A DNA stretch of 32,089 nt from an uncultured Prevotellaceae bacterium (GCA_937898675.1 CALEJB010000046.1:1-32089), one strand, 5' to 3'; positions 16,151-24,361 are shown, counted from the stretch's first letter. Numbers and translations are program-made. The notes: generated from the letters alone by a model not told the origin.

Positions 16151-17059
16151 TCAGTTTCCTATTTCGTCGATCTTGCGCTTTGCCCACTTCTTGGCGGCGT
16201 CGATGGCGTCTTTTTTGACTTGTTCCATCAGCGTATCCATCTCGTCAGGGACGGAAACGCCCATGACCGAGTCGGGCAGCATGTCGGGTCCGTCGGCCTC
16301 GTCGCTGTCTTCTTCGTCATCGGGCATCGGCGCGGGGGCGACAGGGGACTCGTGGCTGGACTCGTATTTGTCGAGGGCTTGCGACCAGGCCTCCTCCAGG
16401 TCCTCTTTGCCAAAGGTGAACACATGGCCGAAGATGCCTAACGACACTGTCTTTTCCTCGCTGTCACCAATGCGGATGCGGCCCACCGAGCAGACCACAT
16501 AGTTCTTGACGTCCAGGAAATTGGATACGGCCATGTCGGTGCCGAAACCGGTGATGTTCGTAATCATCTTGTTGATGATTTTGCCGATGATGCCATTGCC
16601 GCCCAAGTTCTCCTCAATTTTGTCGCCCATCCATTCCTTGGTAACCTCTTGGATGGCCTCTTCATGGTCTTGGCGATCGGGACAGGTAAACACCATTGTG
16701 GCAAACAGGATGGCGAGAATCAGCGCCGCGATGAGCCATCCCGCGCAGCCGCGTTTCTTGGACTCTTGCTGTGCGGGATGCCGTGGCGGCACGGCCGGCG
16801 GCACCTGCGGGGGTGCCGTGGGCGGTTCGTAGGGCTGTCCCGTTGTGGCTTGGTTTTCGGCAGCCAGTGCGGCAGCGCGGGCCGCGTCATACTCGGCCTT
16901 TTGCAGCACGGCGGTCAGTTCCGCCACATCGCCGGCCTGTTGCCAGTCGGCCATGCCGGGTGCCCACACTTCGCTCTCGGGCGTAATGCCCTGCTGTGAC
17001 AGTTCCTCGACTGTGAATGGCCCTTCCTGCCTTCCGTTTCTGATGATGTGAAATTCCAT
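16151..17059 (-). CDS. GYF_2-domain membrane protein
   Basis: A 302-residue protein. Residues 1-50 (IIRNGRQEGPFTVEELSQQG, then VWAPGMADWQQA) are a GYF_2/DUF4339 domain, a presumed proline-rich-peptide binding module found in bacterial membrane proteins. An Ala/Pro-rich linker leads to one transmembrane segment at 105-126. Residues ~128-222 look like a DUF4359-type globular domain (for example NYVVCSVGRIRIGDSEEKTVSLGIFGHVF, a beta-rich stretch). An acidic low-complexity region (~245-265) and a basic amphipathic C-terminal helix follow. The gene lies 73 bases after the ATPase gene on the same strand, and no promoter is visible between them, so cotranscription is possible. Function unknown. Confidence 0.82.
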   Translation of the reverse strand: MEFHIIRNGRQEGPFTVEELSQQGITPESEVWAPGMADWQQAGDVAELTAVLQKAEYDAARAAALAAENQATTGQPYEPPTAPPQVPPAVPPRHPAQQESKKRGCAGWLIAALILAILFATMVFTCPDRQDHEEAIQEVTKEWMGDKIEENLGGNGIIGKIINKMITNITGFGTDMAVSNFLDVKNYVVCSVGRIRIGDSEEKTVSLGIFGHVFTFGKEDLEEAWSQALDKYESSHESPVAPAPMPDDEEDSDEADGPDMLPDSVMGVSVPDEMDTLMEQVKKDAIDAAKKWAKRKIDEIGN

Positions 17060-17132
17060 GTGTTGATGTTGTATTTATTTAGATATGTTGGTTTCTAAAA
17101 AGACTGTTTGCAAGATGCGTGCCAAAGGGCGG

Positions 17133-18281
17133 TCATCGTCCAAACATGCGTTTGAGCCAGATGCTCATGAAGCGGTCATATATGATATAGCCTTGCGGCG
17201 TGCGGTAAACAATCTCTTTGGCGGTGAGGCCTTTTAATGCCGCTTGCGCAACGCTGGCCGACGCTATGCCATGGCGGTTCAGGAAACCGGCCGCAGTGGG
17301 GGCTTTGGCAATTCCGTCGCTGGCAATGGCTTTGAGCATGCTGAACTGATTTGATGACAGGAATTGTGACAAACTCTCGTATTGCGGTGATTTGGACTCC
17401 ACGATGTGGACGATTTCACGGTTCACGTCATCCATCCCTTTGACATGGCGGCAAGTGTCGTAAAGCCTGTTCAATACATTCTGGATGTACCAGGTGTGCC
17501 CGTCAAAACGGTCATACAGTTGGCCGAAGACGCCTTGGTCCAGGCTGCCGCGCTTGTTTTCAAAGAATTGGCGGGCAAATTGATAATAGACCTCCTTGTC
17601 AAGGGGCTTCAACTCCATCATCTCGGTGCTTTGGAAAAATGGCCGCGTGGGAGAACCAAACATCTCGGTCATGAGGTGGAACTTGCTGCCGGCAAAGATG
17701 AAGTGAGTGCCGCCGGTGAACTGGATGTGCGACCTGAGCAGGGCCTCGGTGCCCGTCTCGGGATAGTTGGCTATCTGCTGGAACTCGTCGATGGCAATGA
17801 ATATTTCGCGCTTGCTGTTGGCAATCAGGTCAAAGATTTGCTGGATTGTCAACTGAACCTGAGACGGCTCAACCGTGATGGTGATTTTGGGCAGACCGGT
17901 GAAGGGGTCGCTGACGAGCACGGGACGCAGTGAACCGAGCAGTTTTGCGGCTTTTTGAAAAAACGACTTTTCTTTGTTGGCGAAGCCGTTTAAGACGGCC
18001 GTGCCGAACATTTCGGTGAAATCCTGCAGATTCTTGGTGGCAAAAATGTCAAGATAGAGGCAGACCGCATTATTGTTTTCCTGCTCAATTTGGTAAAAAA
18101 TGTTCTTAATCAGTCCAGTTTTACCAATTCTGCGGGGCGAAATCAGCGTGATATTGCGGTCATTTTTGAAGTGATTGAGCACAGTTTCGGTCTCTTCTTG
18201 CCGGTCGCAAAAATATAATGGATTCACATACCCTTGATTTACAAATGGGTTATTGAGTTTTACCGCTTTCTTCCTAGCCAT
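17133..18281 (-). CDS. AAA-type ATPase of the archaeal-ATPase/AAA_14-like group
   Basis: A 382-residue P-loop ATPase. Walker A reads SPRRIGKTG (48-56), the PRRxGKT form typical of this family. Walker B is IFIAIDEFQQI (D165/E166), and IFAGSK (195-200) fits the sensor-1 position. The C-terminal ~90 residues, including LSSNQFSMLKAIASDGIA and YRTPQGYIIYDRFMSIWLKR, form a predicted winged helix. Bacteroidetes genomes carry many copies of such genes; roles are mostly undefined. Chromosomal copies often stand alone, as this one does, and I see no toxin, nuclease or transposase beside it. The upstream DNA is AT-rich with a variant promoter. Confidence 0.9.
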   Translation of the reverse strand: MARKKAVKLNNPFVNQGYVNPLYFCDRQEETETVLNHFKNDRNITLISPRRIGKTGLIKNIFYQIEQENNNAVCLYLDIFATKNLQDFTEMFGTAVLNGFANKEKSFFQKAAKLLGSLRPVLVSDPFTGLPKITITVEPSQVQLTIQQIFDLIANSKREIFIAIDEFQQIANYPETGTEALLRSHIQFTGGTHFIFAGSKFHLMTEMFGSPTRPFFQSTEMMELKPLDKEVYYQFARQFFENKRGSLDQGVFGQLYDRFDGHTWYIQNVLNRLYDTCRHVKGMDDVNREIVHIVESKSPQYESLSQFLSSNQFSMLKAIASDGIAKAPTAAGFLNRHGIASASVAQAALKGLTAKEIVYRTPQGYIIYDRFMSIWLKRMFGR

Positions 18282-18318
18282 AATACTCGTTGCGTTTAAT
18301 TATTGTTTTTTAATAATG

Positions 18319-18350
18319 CAAAGTACATAATTATTTTTTGATTGTGCAAA
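18319..18350 (-). promoter_or_regulatory. Variant promoter of the ATPase gene
   Basis: On the minus strand TTTG (18347-18350) is followed after 21 bp by TACTTTG (18319-18325), which has only one base between TA and TTTG where the consensus has two. It sits 38 bases before the ATPase ATG. Confidence 0.4.
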
Positions 18351-18393
18351 TAATTCAAGATGATTTTTTGCATGGCACTGTGCGGGCAAACGC

Positions 18394-18431
18394 AAAAACA
18401 CCCGCTGGCATGTTGCATGGCTGGCGGATGT
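18394..18431 (-). terminator. Intrinsic terminator of the LytS/LytTR operon
   Basis: On the minus strand ACATCCGC (18431-18424) pairs with GCGGGTGT (18405-18398) with one G-U pair, enclosing an inner CATG/CATG stem. A run of five Ts (18398-18394) follows. It lies 22 bases after the response regulator stop and is consistent only in the minus orientation. Confidence 0.75.
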
Positions 18432-18453
18432 TATCTGTGTGTTGTGGTGGCTG

Positions 18454-19191
18454 TCAGGATTTGTTGTTGATAAAGTCCTGGAAATCTTGCTTGTAGCTGT
18501 CGCCGATGGGGATATAGACATCGCCAAAGACGATGCGGTTGCGCTCGATTTCGCGGATTTTGCTCTTTTGCACGATGAAGGAGCGGTGCACCCTGATGAA
18601 ACGGCTGGCGGGCAGCATCCGCTCGATGGCTTTCATGTTCATGAGCGAGAGCACGGGGTGCGGCGACTGCTCGGTGTAGATTTTGACATAGTCTTTCAGG
18701 CCCTCGATGTAGCGGATGTCGTCGAGGTTGATTTGCAGCAGCTTGTACTCGCTCTTGACAAAGATGCTCTTGGCTTCCTCCTGCTGACTGGAGGGGGCAG
18801 GGGTGGCAGCGGCCGTCTCGGTTTGCCGCACGAGCTGAAACCACCGCATGGCCTTGTTGCATGCCTCAAGAAAGTCGGGGTAGCTGATGGGTTTCATGAG
18901 GTAGTCGAGGGCGTTGACGCGGAAGCCGTCGACGGCATACTGGTTGAAGGCGGTGGTGAACACGATGCGCGTTGTGTCGGGCACCAGTTTGGAGAGTTCC
19001 AGACCGTTGAGTTCGGGCATCTGGATGTCGAGGAACAGCAGGTCAACGGGCTGCTGGGCGATGCCGCTCAGGGCATCGGTGGCGTTGTTGTACTTGCCGC
19101 TTAACTCGAGGAACGGTATTCGCTGGGCGTAACTGGCGAGGAGTTCCACAGCCAGGGGCTCGTCGTCAACGATGGCACACTTGATGTTCAT
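18454..19191 (-). CDS. LytTR-family response regulator
   Basis: A 245-residue response regulator. The receiver domain (1-~120) has acidic D9/D10, phosphoacceptor D55 in LLFLDIQMPELNG and a lysine in the MKPISYP switch motif. A linker leads to a LytTR DNA-binding domain (~142-243) with IFVKSEYKLLQINLDDIRYI, DYVKIY and FIRVHRSFIV landmarks. The gene overlaps the end of its kinase gene by 4 bases (19188-19191), so the two are surely translated together and form a two-component system. Targets are not evident; LytTR regulators usually bind paired direct repeats, which I did not identify here. Confidence 0.95.
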   Translation of the reverse strand: MNIKCAIVDDEPLAVELLASYAQRIPFLELSGKYNNATDALSGIAQQPVDLLFLDIQMPELNGLELSKLVPDTTRIVFTTAFNQYAVDGFRVNALDYLMKPISYPDFLEACNKAMRWFQLVRQTETAAATPAPSSQQEEAKSIFVKSEYKLLQINLDDIRYIEGLKDYVKIYTEQSPHPVLSLMNMKAIERMLPASRFIRVHRSFIVQKSKIREIERNRIVFGDVYIPIGDSYKQDFQDFINNKS

Positions 19192-20252
19192 GACTGGATG
19201 GTGATTATTGAGTAATACTGGGTGCCGTCACTGGTGACCCCTTTGTCCCAAGTGTAGTGGTCGGAGTACATGAGGTCGAGGCGGCGCTGCACTTGTTCAA
19301 GCCCGATGCCCGAGCCGCTCTTGTCGTTCTCGTGCTTGGGATAATAGGAATTGCGTATGTCGCAAACGATGGCGCCGCCCTCGCGGCGCTCCATGCCGAT
19401 GCTGATGTCGGCGGTGCCTTGGGGCGAGATTCCGTGCTTGAAGGCGTTCTCGATGAGCGAGATGAACAGCAGCGGGGCCACCGGCGTGGCGTCGTCGGGC
19501 CGCACATCGATGGCGGTGGTGATTTTGACCCCCGAGGTCACGCGGATTTTCATCAGTTCGATATAGTTCTGGATAAAGTCAACCTCCTTGTACAGGGGGA
19601 CGAAGTCCTGCTGGTTGTCGTAGAGCATGTGCCGCAGCATCTTGCTCAGCTGGCCAACGGCCGTCTGTGCCTTGTCCTGGTCAAAGGCGATGAGCGCATA
19701 GATGTTGTTGAGCGTATTGAGCAGGAAGTGGGGGTTGAGCTGGTTGCGCAGGTTGCTGAGCTCGGCCTGTGTGCGCGCCGCCTCGGCATCCTTGCGCGCC
19801 TGCTCGATGTGCTGCCAGCGCTGGTACATCCTGATGGCGACTGCCAGGGCGATGAACAGGATTTCGACCAGCGTGCTGTAGAAGTGGCGGAAGAATTGCG
19901 GCCGATGGCCGCCCTTAGTGTGCCAGTTGTCGTCAAGGCCGGGCACGATGTCATGGATTAATGAGAACCAGTCGCTGATGATGCCAAACCCGACGGCGAG
20001 CACCACAATGTTGATGAGGATAAAGCGTGCCCAGCTGTGTTTTCGGAGCAAGAACTTGGGCACGAGCCACAGGTAGTTGATGTAGAAAATCAGCATATAG
20101 GCAATCGGATTGCCTAACGAGTGCAGATAACGGTTCCACACCTCGCCCCAAGTGTCGTTGGGGTTGTGGAAGAACAGGGGCATGACAACGAGCGCTGTCC
20201 AGCACAGCACGTGCAGCGTCAGGTCGCGGTATTTGACTTTTGGTCGTTCCAT
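19188..20252 (-). CDS. LytS/YehU-type membrane histidine kinase
   Basis: A 354-residue sensor kinase. Hydrophobic segments lie around 12-29, 50-66, 76-97 and 125-142, suggesting four transmembrane helices with no large extracellular sensor. A short coiled coil (~145-170) precedes the His_kinase domain, with H175 in the family motif LRNQLNPHFLLNTLNNIY. A HATPase domain with PLLFISLIENAFKHGI as N box and GSGIGLEQVQRRL as G box follows. The ATG at 20252 is chosen over the one at 20270: a perfect promoter -7 box occupies 20257-20264, so the longer frame would start upstream of the transcript. The mRNA may therefore be leaderless or nearly so. Confidence 0.93.
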   Translation of the reverse strand: MERPKVKYRDLTLHVLCWTALVVMPLFFHNPNDTWGEVWNRYLHSLGNPIAYMLIFYINYLWLVPKFLLRKHSWARFILINIVVLAVGFGIISDWFSLIHDIVPGLDDNWHTKGGHRPQFFRHFYSTLVEILFIALAVAIRMYQRWQHIEQARKDAEAARTQAELSNLRNQLNPHFLLNTLNNIYALIAFDQDKAQTAVGQLSKMLRHMLYDNQQDFVPLYKEVDFIQNYIELMKIRVTSGVKITTAIDVRPDDATPVAPLLFISLIENAFKHGISPQGTADISIGMERREGGAIVCDIRNSYYPKHENDKSGSGIGLEQVQRRLDLMYSDHYTWDKGVTSDGTQYYSIITIQS

Positions 20253-20256
20253 GATG

Positions 20257-20288
20257 CAAAGGTACATCATCGTGACGATTGCCGCAAA
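20257..20288 (-). promoter_or_regulatory. Consensus promoter of the LytS/LytTR operon, abutting the start codon
   Basis: On the minus strand TTTG (20285-20288), a 20-bp spacer and TACCTTTG (20257-20264) match both elements exactly. The predicted transcription start falls at or within a few bases of the ATG at 20252-20250. Confidence 0.85.
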
Positions 20289-20337
20289 TCAAATAGACAA
20301 AACCATGATAATGATAGACGAAAGCAAGCCATTTGTC

Positions 20338-20379
20338 ATTAAAAAAAACAGCAGGGCCCCGGTGTGCGGAACCCTGCCG
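20338..20379 (-). terminator. Intrinsic terminator of the secreted repeat-protein gene
   Basis: On the minus strand CGGCAGGG (20379-20372) pairs with CCCTGCTG (20356-20349) with one G-U pair, followed by a run of eight Ts (20348-20341). It lies 37 bases after the stop codon at 20416. Confidence 0.88.
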
Positions 20380-20415
20380 ATTATAGGATTTGTTGAATTT
20401 AATCAACTCACGGAA

Positions 20416-23046
20416 TTACATGGGCCAAACGTTATTGAGCAGATAGTCGATGAGGGCGCTGATGTCGCCGGGATCAATCGAACCATTCTGGTCGCAGTCG
20501 GCGTTGTTCTCATTAACCTGGCTGCCGTTGAGCAGATAGTCGATGAGGGCGCTGATGTCGGAGGGATCGATGCTGTCGTCGCCATTCACGTCGCCGCGGA
20601 CAACGGTCTGCTCAGCAACCTCGGTTGCCGATACGATGTAAACCTCTACCTCGCCCTTGTACAGGGTAACGATGCCAACCATGTCATAGGCCTTGTCTTC
20701 CTCAATGTTGAGGTCGAGCTGGAACTGGTTGTAGAACTTGAGGCCGGCAGCGTTGGTCCACGAGCGAACGATGGTGTCGGCAGGGGTGAGGATCTGGTTC
20801 TTAATTAAGAGATACTGGTGAACCATGTCGGCGTTGATGCTGTCGGCGTCGCACTCGGTGGGCATAACCTCAACCTTGTCATCGCCGCTGTCGGTCACGT
20901 TGACGGGGTTCTTGAACTCGGCGAAGCCGTTGTAGGTCACCTTCTGGGCCTCCCAAGCGTCGCTCAGCAGGGTACCCTGCTCAAATGTGGGAAGATCAAA
21001 GCCGTAGATAAGGCCGTAGCCGCTATCGTCGCGAACCCAGAGGTTGGAGCCGTTCTGGTAAACAACTACCACGCCGTCGGGAACGAAGGAGAAGTAGGTG
21101 TTGTCGGCAAGTGCATTGGCAGCAGCGATGGTGCTAACCTCGGTGATCTTGGTGTAGGTGGCCGAAGCCTTGGGACCCTTCACGTCGCCAACCTGTGCGT
21201 AGGCATAGACGGTAGTGGTCTCGGTGATGGTGATGGGAGCGGTGTACTCGGTGTAGTTCTCGTTGTCGGTGCTGTAATAGATGGTAGCACCCTCGGTCTC
21301 GCAGGAGATGGCCACTTGCTGAGTGCCAGCAAAGCGAGTGTTGCCGGCAGGCTCAAAGGTGGGAATTGCAACGATTACCGGAAGAACCTCACCGTCAACC
21401 CAAACGCGGATTTCGCTTGCGCGAACCTGGTTGGTGAGGGCGGTCAACGAGAAGTTGGCGCTCTTGCCCTGCCAGGTGCCTACCTGACCGTTATAAGCAT
21501 AGTTGCCGTCGGTGATGTTGCCAAAGCAGCCGGGGCCCCACTTGGCGTCGCCGCTGGCAACGCAGGTGAACTCAACCTTGACGATGTAGCCGGCGGTGGA
21601 GGTGAAGTTGATGGTCTCGTTCTTGTAGATGCGATAGGACTCTTCACCAATCATACCATTGGAAACAGCGAAGGTAACGCCGTCCTTGGTTACAGAGTAG
21701 GGACCAGCTTCGCTGCCAGCGTCGCCGGTGTCAACGGTGTGGTCAAACACGATGGGCTCACCAATTACAACATCGTTCTTGGTGTAGGTGGCGGTAGCGG
21801 TTTCGCCCTGTACGCCGTTCTTGGTGGCATAGGCCGAAACGGTGCAGCTCTCGGTGATGGTGAAGGGAGCAGTGTAGAGCGCGGGCTCTGCATCGTCGAT
21901 GGCATAATAGATGTCGGCATCGCTGGTAACACAGCTCAGCGAAACCTCGAGGGACTCGTCAAAGCTGGTGCCGCTGGCGGGGGTGAACACGGGCAGGGCC
22001 ACGGTGGTCTCTACCTCGCCATCAATGGTAACGGTGACGGTGGAAGCACGCACCTGGGCGTTATTAACCTTGAGGGCTACGGTTGCAGCGTCGCCGGTCC
22101 AAGTGCCGTTGGCGGCGTTGAAGCCGTCGTTTTCACCGAAACCGCTGGCGGGGTTGCCGCTGGCGCAGTCAAATACCACCTTGGTGATGTTGCCGACAAC
22201 CGAGCTGACGGTGACGTCAGCACTCTTGTACATGCGATACAGACCGCTGCTTACCATGCCGTTAGAAACGCTCAGGGTAACACCGTTCTTGGTGATGCTG
22301 TAAGCGCCGGCAGTGGTGTATTGGCTGCCGTCAACGCTTGCGTCAAACACGATGGGCCCGTCGGGGGTCTCGCCGCTAATCTTGGTATAGGTGGCCTCTA
22401 CAGTCTTGCTGTTGACGCCATCCAGATAACCAAATGCCGAGAAAGTGGTGGTCTCGGTGATGGTGATGGGGGCGATGTATTGGAGCAGGTTCTCGCCGTC
22501 GGTGGTGTACCAGATTTGTGCATTGGGAGTCGAGCAGCTCATGGAAACCTCAAGCGACTCCATGAACTCGGTGCCGCTGGCAGGGGTGAACACGGGATCT
22601 GCCACGGTGGGTTGAACCTCGCCGCCGATGGTTACCTCAATCAGGGTAGCGCGCACCTGGGCATTGGCCGACAAGGTGAAGCTGCCGGCATTGCCTTCCC
22701 AGGTGCCAACTTTGGCATCATAGGTGTAGGTGCCGGTGGAGGGACTCTGGAAGCAGCCAGGACCGTACTTGGTCGTGTTATTGGCCGTGCAGGTGAACAC
22801 CACCTTGGTGATGTTGCCAGCGGTGGAAGAGATCGTTGCTGTTGAGCCAGCGTAGAAACGATACTCAGCCGTGGCAAACGCTGCATCGGTGCAACTGATT
22901 GTAACACCGTCCTTGGTCATACTGTCAGGCGTGGTGTTGCCGGTTGTGCTGCCCTTCACTGTAGTGGGGTCAAAGGTCACAACAGTGCTGGCCCATGCTG
23001 TTGTTGCCAACAGGGCCACAAAGAGGAGAGAAAATAATTTTTTCAT
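20416..23046 (-). CDS. Secreted protein with three chitobiase-like repeat pairs and a C-terminal dockerin
   Basis: An 876-residue exported protein. The signal peptide is cleaved probably after Ala-19 (TTAWA|S). The body is a ~207-residue unit used three times: a beta-rich module (about 22-142, 230-343, 430-552; each with ITKV or IVKV, a GTWxG motif and QVRAS/T) and a CHB_HEX_C-like module (about 147-222, 348-423, 558-633; each with FTPASGT or FEPAGNT, I(W/Y)Y and PxTITE(T/S)). Residues 636-810 form a different domain (YFSFVPDGVVVVYQNGSNLW), perhaps OB-like. Residues 816-872 are a type I dockerin with two calcium loops (DVNGDDSIDPSD and DCDQNGSIDPGD). No catalytic motif or type IX sorting domain was recognised. 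A role in surface binding or complex assembly is inferred. Confidence 0.85.
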   Translation of the reverse strand: MKKLFSLLFVALLATTAWASTVVTFDPTTVKGSTTGNTTPDSMTKDGVTISCTDAAFATAEYRFYAGSTATISSTAGNITKVVFTCTANNTTKYGPGCFQSPSTGTYTYDAKVGTWEGNAGSFTLSANAQVRATLIEVTIGGEVQPTVADPVFTPASGTEFMESLEVSMSCSTPNAQIWYTTDGENLLQYIAPITITETTTFSAFGYLDGVNSKTVEATYTKISGETPDGPIVFDASVDGSQYTTAGAYSITKNGVTLSVSNGMVSSGLYRMYKSADVTVSSVVGNITKVVFDCASGNPASGFGENDGFNAANGTWTGDAATVALKVNNAQVRASTVTVTIDGEVETTVALPVFTPASGTSFDESLEVSLSCVTSDADIYYAIDDAEPALYTAPFTITESCTVSAYATKNGVQGETATATYTKNDVVIGEPIVFDHTVDTGDAGSEAGPYSVTKDGVTFAVSNGMIGEESYRIYKNETINFTSTAGYIVKVEFTCVASGDAKWGPGCFGNITDGNYAYNGQVGTWQGKSANFSLTALTNQVRASEIRVWVDGEVLPVIVAIPTFEPAGNTRFAGTQQVAISCETEGATIYYSTDNENYTEYTAPITITETTTVYAYAQVGDVKGPKASATYTKITEVSTIAAANALADNTYFSFVPDGVVVVYQNGSNLWVRDDSGYGLIYGFDLPTFEQGTLLSDAWEAQKVTYNGFAEFKNPVNVTDSGDDKVEVMPTECDADSINADMVHQYLLIKNQILTPADTIVRSWTNAAGLKFYNQFQLDLNIEEDKAYDMVGIVTLYKGEVEVYIVSATEVAEQTVVRGDVNGDDSIDPSDISALIDYLLNGSQVNENNADCDQNGSIDPGDISALIDYLLNNVWPM
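20435..20560. repeat. 33-bp direct repeat encoding the two dockerin segments
   Basis: An identical 33-bp sequence occurs at 20435-20467 and 20528-20560, 93 bp apart (31 codons). It encodes the DISALIDYLLN helix of each dockerin half. Exact DNA identity suggests recent duplication or gene conversion. Confidence 0.88.
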
Positions 23047-23128
23047 AAAAACTTTAATGAAATTGTGAATAAAAACGATATGAAATTAAACAATTAAGTT
23101 CATTGTACAGTGCTTATGAATTTTGCCG

Positions 23129-23162
23129 CAAAGGTAGTCATAATATTTTGAAAGGCCGCAAT
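23129..23162 (-). promoter_or_regulatory. Promoter of the secreted repeat-protein gene
   Basis: On the minus strand TACCTTTG (23129-23136) is an exact -7 box followed by GCGGC. ATTG (23159-23162) lies 22 bp upstream as a one-mismatch -33 element. The leader would be about 75 nt and is AT-rich. Confidence 0.7.
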
Positions 23163-23377
23163 GTTGCGGGGTGTTTTTGTAGGGGTGGGAACGTTAAAGG
23201 GTGTTAATGTGATGCTGGCTGAGGTGGACGGGGGCGCCGTGCCTTGCAATACGGGGCTTGGCGCCGAATGGAATTCCTGCTTCACAGGAGCAGCGGTGCG
23301 GCGCACACCTCTTGGCACTTTGAGGGCGGTGTTTGAAAAAAAGATGGTTAAAAAAACGTTTTTATAAAAATAATGTA

Positions 23378-23385
23378 TAACTTTG
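23378..23385 (+). promoter_or_regulatory. Promoter of the zinc metallopeptidase gene
   Basis: TAACTTTG is an exact TAnnTTTG box followed by CC, 36 bases before the ATG at 23421. No good -33 element is seen at the expected spacing. Confidence 0.6.
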
Positions 23386-23420
23386 CCCTCTAGAAAAATC
23401 ATTAAACATCATTATATATT

Positions 23421-24302
23421 ATGAGACTTGAAGGAAGACGCGAAAGCACCAATGTAGAAGACCGCCGCGGCGGTGGTATGGGAACTGGCTCAAAGATTGG
23501 TTTGGGCGGCTGTGGCGGAGGCATTCTCGCCATCATCATCACTTTGCTCATGGGCGGTGATATCACTAATATTTTGCCTCAGATTGCCAACTCGGGCCTT
23601 GGCACCGAGGTTGTTGAACCGGGCACCTACAGCGAGGAGGAAGAACAACTCGCCACCTTTGCCAAACAGGTGACGGCCAGCACCGAGGACGCTTGGGCCC
23701 AGATTTTCAGGGAGAACGGCCTGGGCGAATATAACGCGCCCACGCTGGTGCTGTACACCGGCCAGACGCAGTCGGCCTGCGGCACAGGCACCGCAGCCAT
23801 GGGCCCGTTCTACTGCTCGGGCGACCAAAAGGTGTACATCGACCTGTCGTTCTTCCAGAGCATGGACCAGCAGCTGGGCGTCAAGGGCGATAACGCGAGC
23901 CTGGCCAAGGCCTATGTGATTGCTCACGAGGTGGGCCACCACATCCAGTACCTGACCGGCACGCTGCAACAGGCCCACGACAAGATGCAGATGAGCAGTG
24001 AGGCGACGTCCAACAAGCTGAGCGTAAGGCTTGAGCTGATGGCCGACTTCTATGCGGGCGTGTGGGCGCACTACGAGAACAAATACTTTAACTCGATTAG
24101 CCAGCAAGACTTGTTGGAGGCTATCGACTGTGCGGGCAAGATTGGCGACGACTATCTGCAGAAGCGCGCCCAGGGGCGTGCAGTGCCCGAGAGCTTCACC
24201 CACGGCACGAGCCAGCAGCGCATGAAGTGGTTCAAGCTGGGCTACGAGACGGGCGACGTGCGGCGCGCAACCACGTTCCAGGAGAGCGACGCATCGTTGT
24301 AA
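23421..24302 (+). CDS. Neutral zinc metallopeptidase, YpfJ family
   Basis: A 293-residue membrane-anchored protein of the putative neutral zinc metallopeptidase family. The N-terminus MRLEGRRESTNVEDRRGGG is the family signature, followed by a hydrophobic segment (about 27-45). The extracytoplasmic part carries HEVGHH (169-174), the zincin HExxH with H169, E170 and H173. ELMADFYAGVW follows and may give the third ligand. The region LYTGQTQSACGTGTAAMGPFYCSGDQKVYIDLSFF is also family-typical. The substrate is unknown. It has its own promoter and a stem-loop downstream, so it appears monocistronic. Confidence 0.93.
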   Translation: MRLEGRRESTNVEDRRGGGMGTGSKIGLGGCGGGILAIIITLLMGGDITNILPQIANSGLGTEVVEPGTYSEEEEQLATFAKQVTASTEDAWAQIFRENGLGEYNAPTLVLYTGQTQSACGTGTAAMGPFYCSGDQKVYIDLSFFQSMDQQLGVKGDNASLAKAYVIAHEVGHHIQYLTGTLQQAHDKMQMSSEATSNKLSVRLELMADFYAGVWAHYENKYFNSISQQDLLEAIDCAGKIGDDYLQKRAQGRAVPESFTHGTSQQRMKWFKLGYETGDVRRATTFQESDASL

Positions 24303-24331
24303 TCCGCTGTTTGACACTTGAATGATACCAC

Positions 24332-24361
24332 GGGCGGCTCGTTACAATCGACGGGCCGCCC
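24332..24361 (+). terminator. Putative terminator after the metallopeptidase gene
   Basis: GGGCGGC (24332-24338) pairs with GCCGCCC (24355-24361), loop of 16 nt, followed by ATTATTTTG. The stem is strong and the T-run imperfect. Confidence 0.65.

Larger units (their letters stand above)
23047..23420. other. Divergent intergenic region with a GC-rich hairpin stretch
   Basis: These 374 bases hold two opposed promoters. Between them, 23160-23340 is much more GC-rich than other intergenic DNA here. It contains three adjacent hairpins: GGCGCC/GGCGCC with an inner GCC/GGC (23233-23265), TCCTG/CAGGA (23275-23289) and GTGC/GCAC (23296-23306). No open frame looks like a real gene. It may be a structured RNA, a repeat remnant or a decayed gene. 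Confidence 0.5.

Noticed and set aside
20416..20520. A type IX secretion C-terminal sorting domain on the repeat protein
   Set aside because: The C-terminus is fully accounted for by the dockerin, with only six residues after it, and no sorting-domain motif is visible.
20818..22845. A 675-codon plus-strand frame opposite the secreted repeat protein
   Set aside because: It is glycine/valine-rich antisense of a repetitive gene; the minus-strand product has a signal peptide, known modules, a promoter and a terminator.
23161..23402. Short open frames in the GC-rich intergenic region as small proteins
   Set aside because: Neither strand gives a plausible composition, start context or known similarity; the frames overlap promoters of the flanking genes.
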